Below are positions 63,904 through 64,000 of a stretch of DNA of 64,000 nt, in pieces. This DNA comes from Luidia sarsii. Lineage: Eukaryota; Echinodermata; Asteroidea; Paxillosida; Luidiidae. The DNA lies in contig OX465111.1 of NCBI GenBank assembly GCA_949987565.1, positions 16,652,359 through 16,716,358 of the forward strand. Direction: 5' to 3'. Position numbers and translations under genes: made by a program. Positions within the stretch are counted from its first letter, which is position 1. Every line of letters begins with the position of its first letter. The notes under the pieces were generated by a model that saw nothing but the letters and a program-made list of their open reading frames with translations, had not been told where the DNA came from and searched no databases.

Positions 63904-64000
63904 TGAGATTTGAAGGTTTGCATGGTGAGAATAGCAGGAGTAATAGGTTTGCGATGACACCATGTAAATTCTCTTTTGTGAGTATGTGTGGTTCTGAAAA
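63904..64000. repeat. Pal-G copy cut by the window end
   Basis: Nearly identical to 59858-59956, including the lead GAGATTTGAAGGTTTGCATGG. The palindrome's right half should follow beyond 64000. Confidence 0.85.

Overview
This is animal nuclear DNA: long introns with GT-AG borders, tRNA-derived SINEs, foldback and palindromic short elements, minisatellites and a broken Ty3/gypsy-type element. The best lineage clue is a selenocysteine-encoding J1-crystallin/ADP-ribosylglycohydrolase gene (SELENOJ). That family is reported from ray-finned fishes and sea urchin. With the many ACATGT runs and palindromic repeats, this makes a marine deuterostome, probably an echinoderm, the most likely source. 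The species is not proven from sequence alone.

Layout: (1) 1-5436 is gene-free except for repeats and is probably intron 1 of a minus-strand gene. (2) 5437-5722, minus strand, is a first coding exon that looks like a paired-related homeobox (Prrx) gene; its homeobox exons would lie beyond position 1. (3) 10723-13170, plus strand, is a complete four-exon POLR1H (RNA polymerase I subunit RPA12). (4) 15215-23296, plus strand, is a complete seven-exon SELENOJ with an in-frame TGA and a type II SECIS-like hairpin in the 3' UTR. Its intron 3 is almost entirely a 3.7 kb nested minisatellite and its intron 4 holds a 21-bp minisatellite. (5) 24.19-28.3 kb is a 5'-truncated, mutated Ty3/gypsy-type element carrying an extra SGNH-hydrolase-like reading frame. 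(6) 28.3-34.4 kb is non-coding, with an 869-bp near-perfect foldback and other palindromic elements. (7) 34421-40779, plus strand, is an RNF13-like PA-TM gene; its RING exons were not found, one acceptor reads AC instead of AG, and a plausible short terminal exon is present. (8) 42.99-45.39 kb is a cluster of about ten tRNA-like modules around an 830-bp G-rich decamer satellite. (9) 47559-57628, plus strand, is a complete ten-exon ATAT1 (alpha-tubulin acetyltransferase) whose exon 3 is partly duplicated in the following intron. (10) 57.6-64 kb is the ATAT1 3' UTR and repeats.

The genes are independent housekeeping or developmental loci, not a pathway. POLR1H and ATAT1 also lie near each other in the human MHC region, so their proximity here may be an ancestral linkage. 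Repeat families are named below as SINE-A, SINE-B, Rep-C, Pal-D, TIR-E, Rep-F and Pal-G, each defined at first mention.
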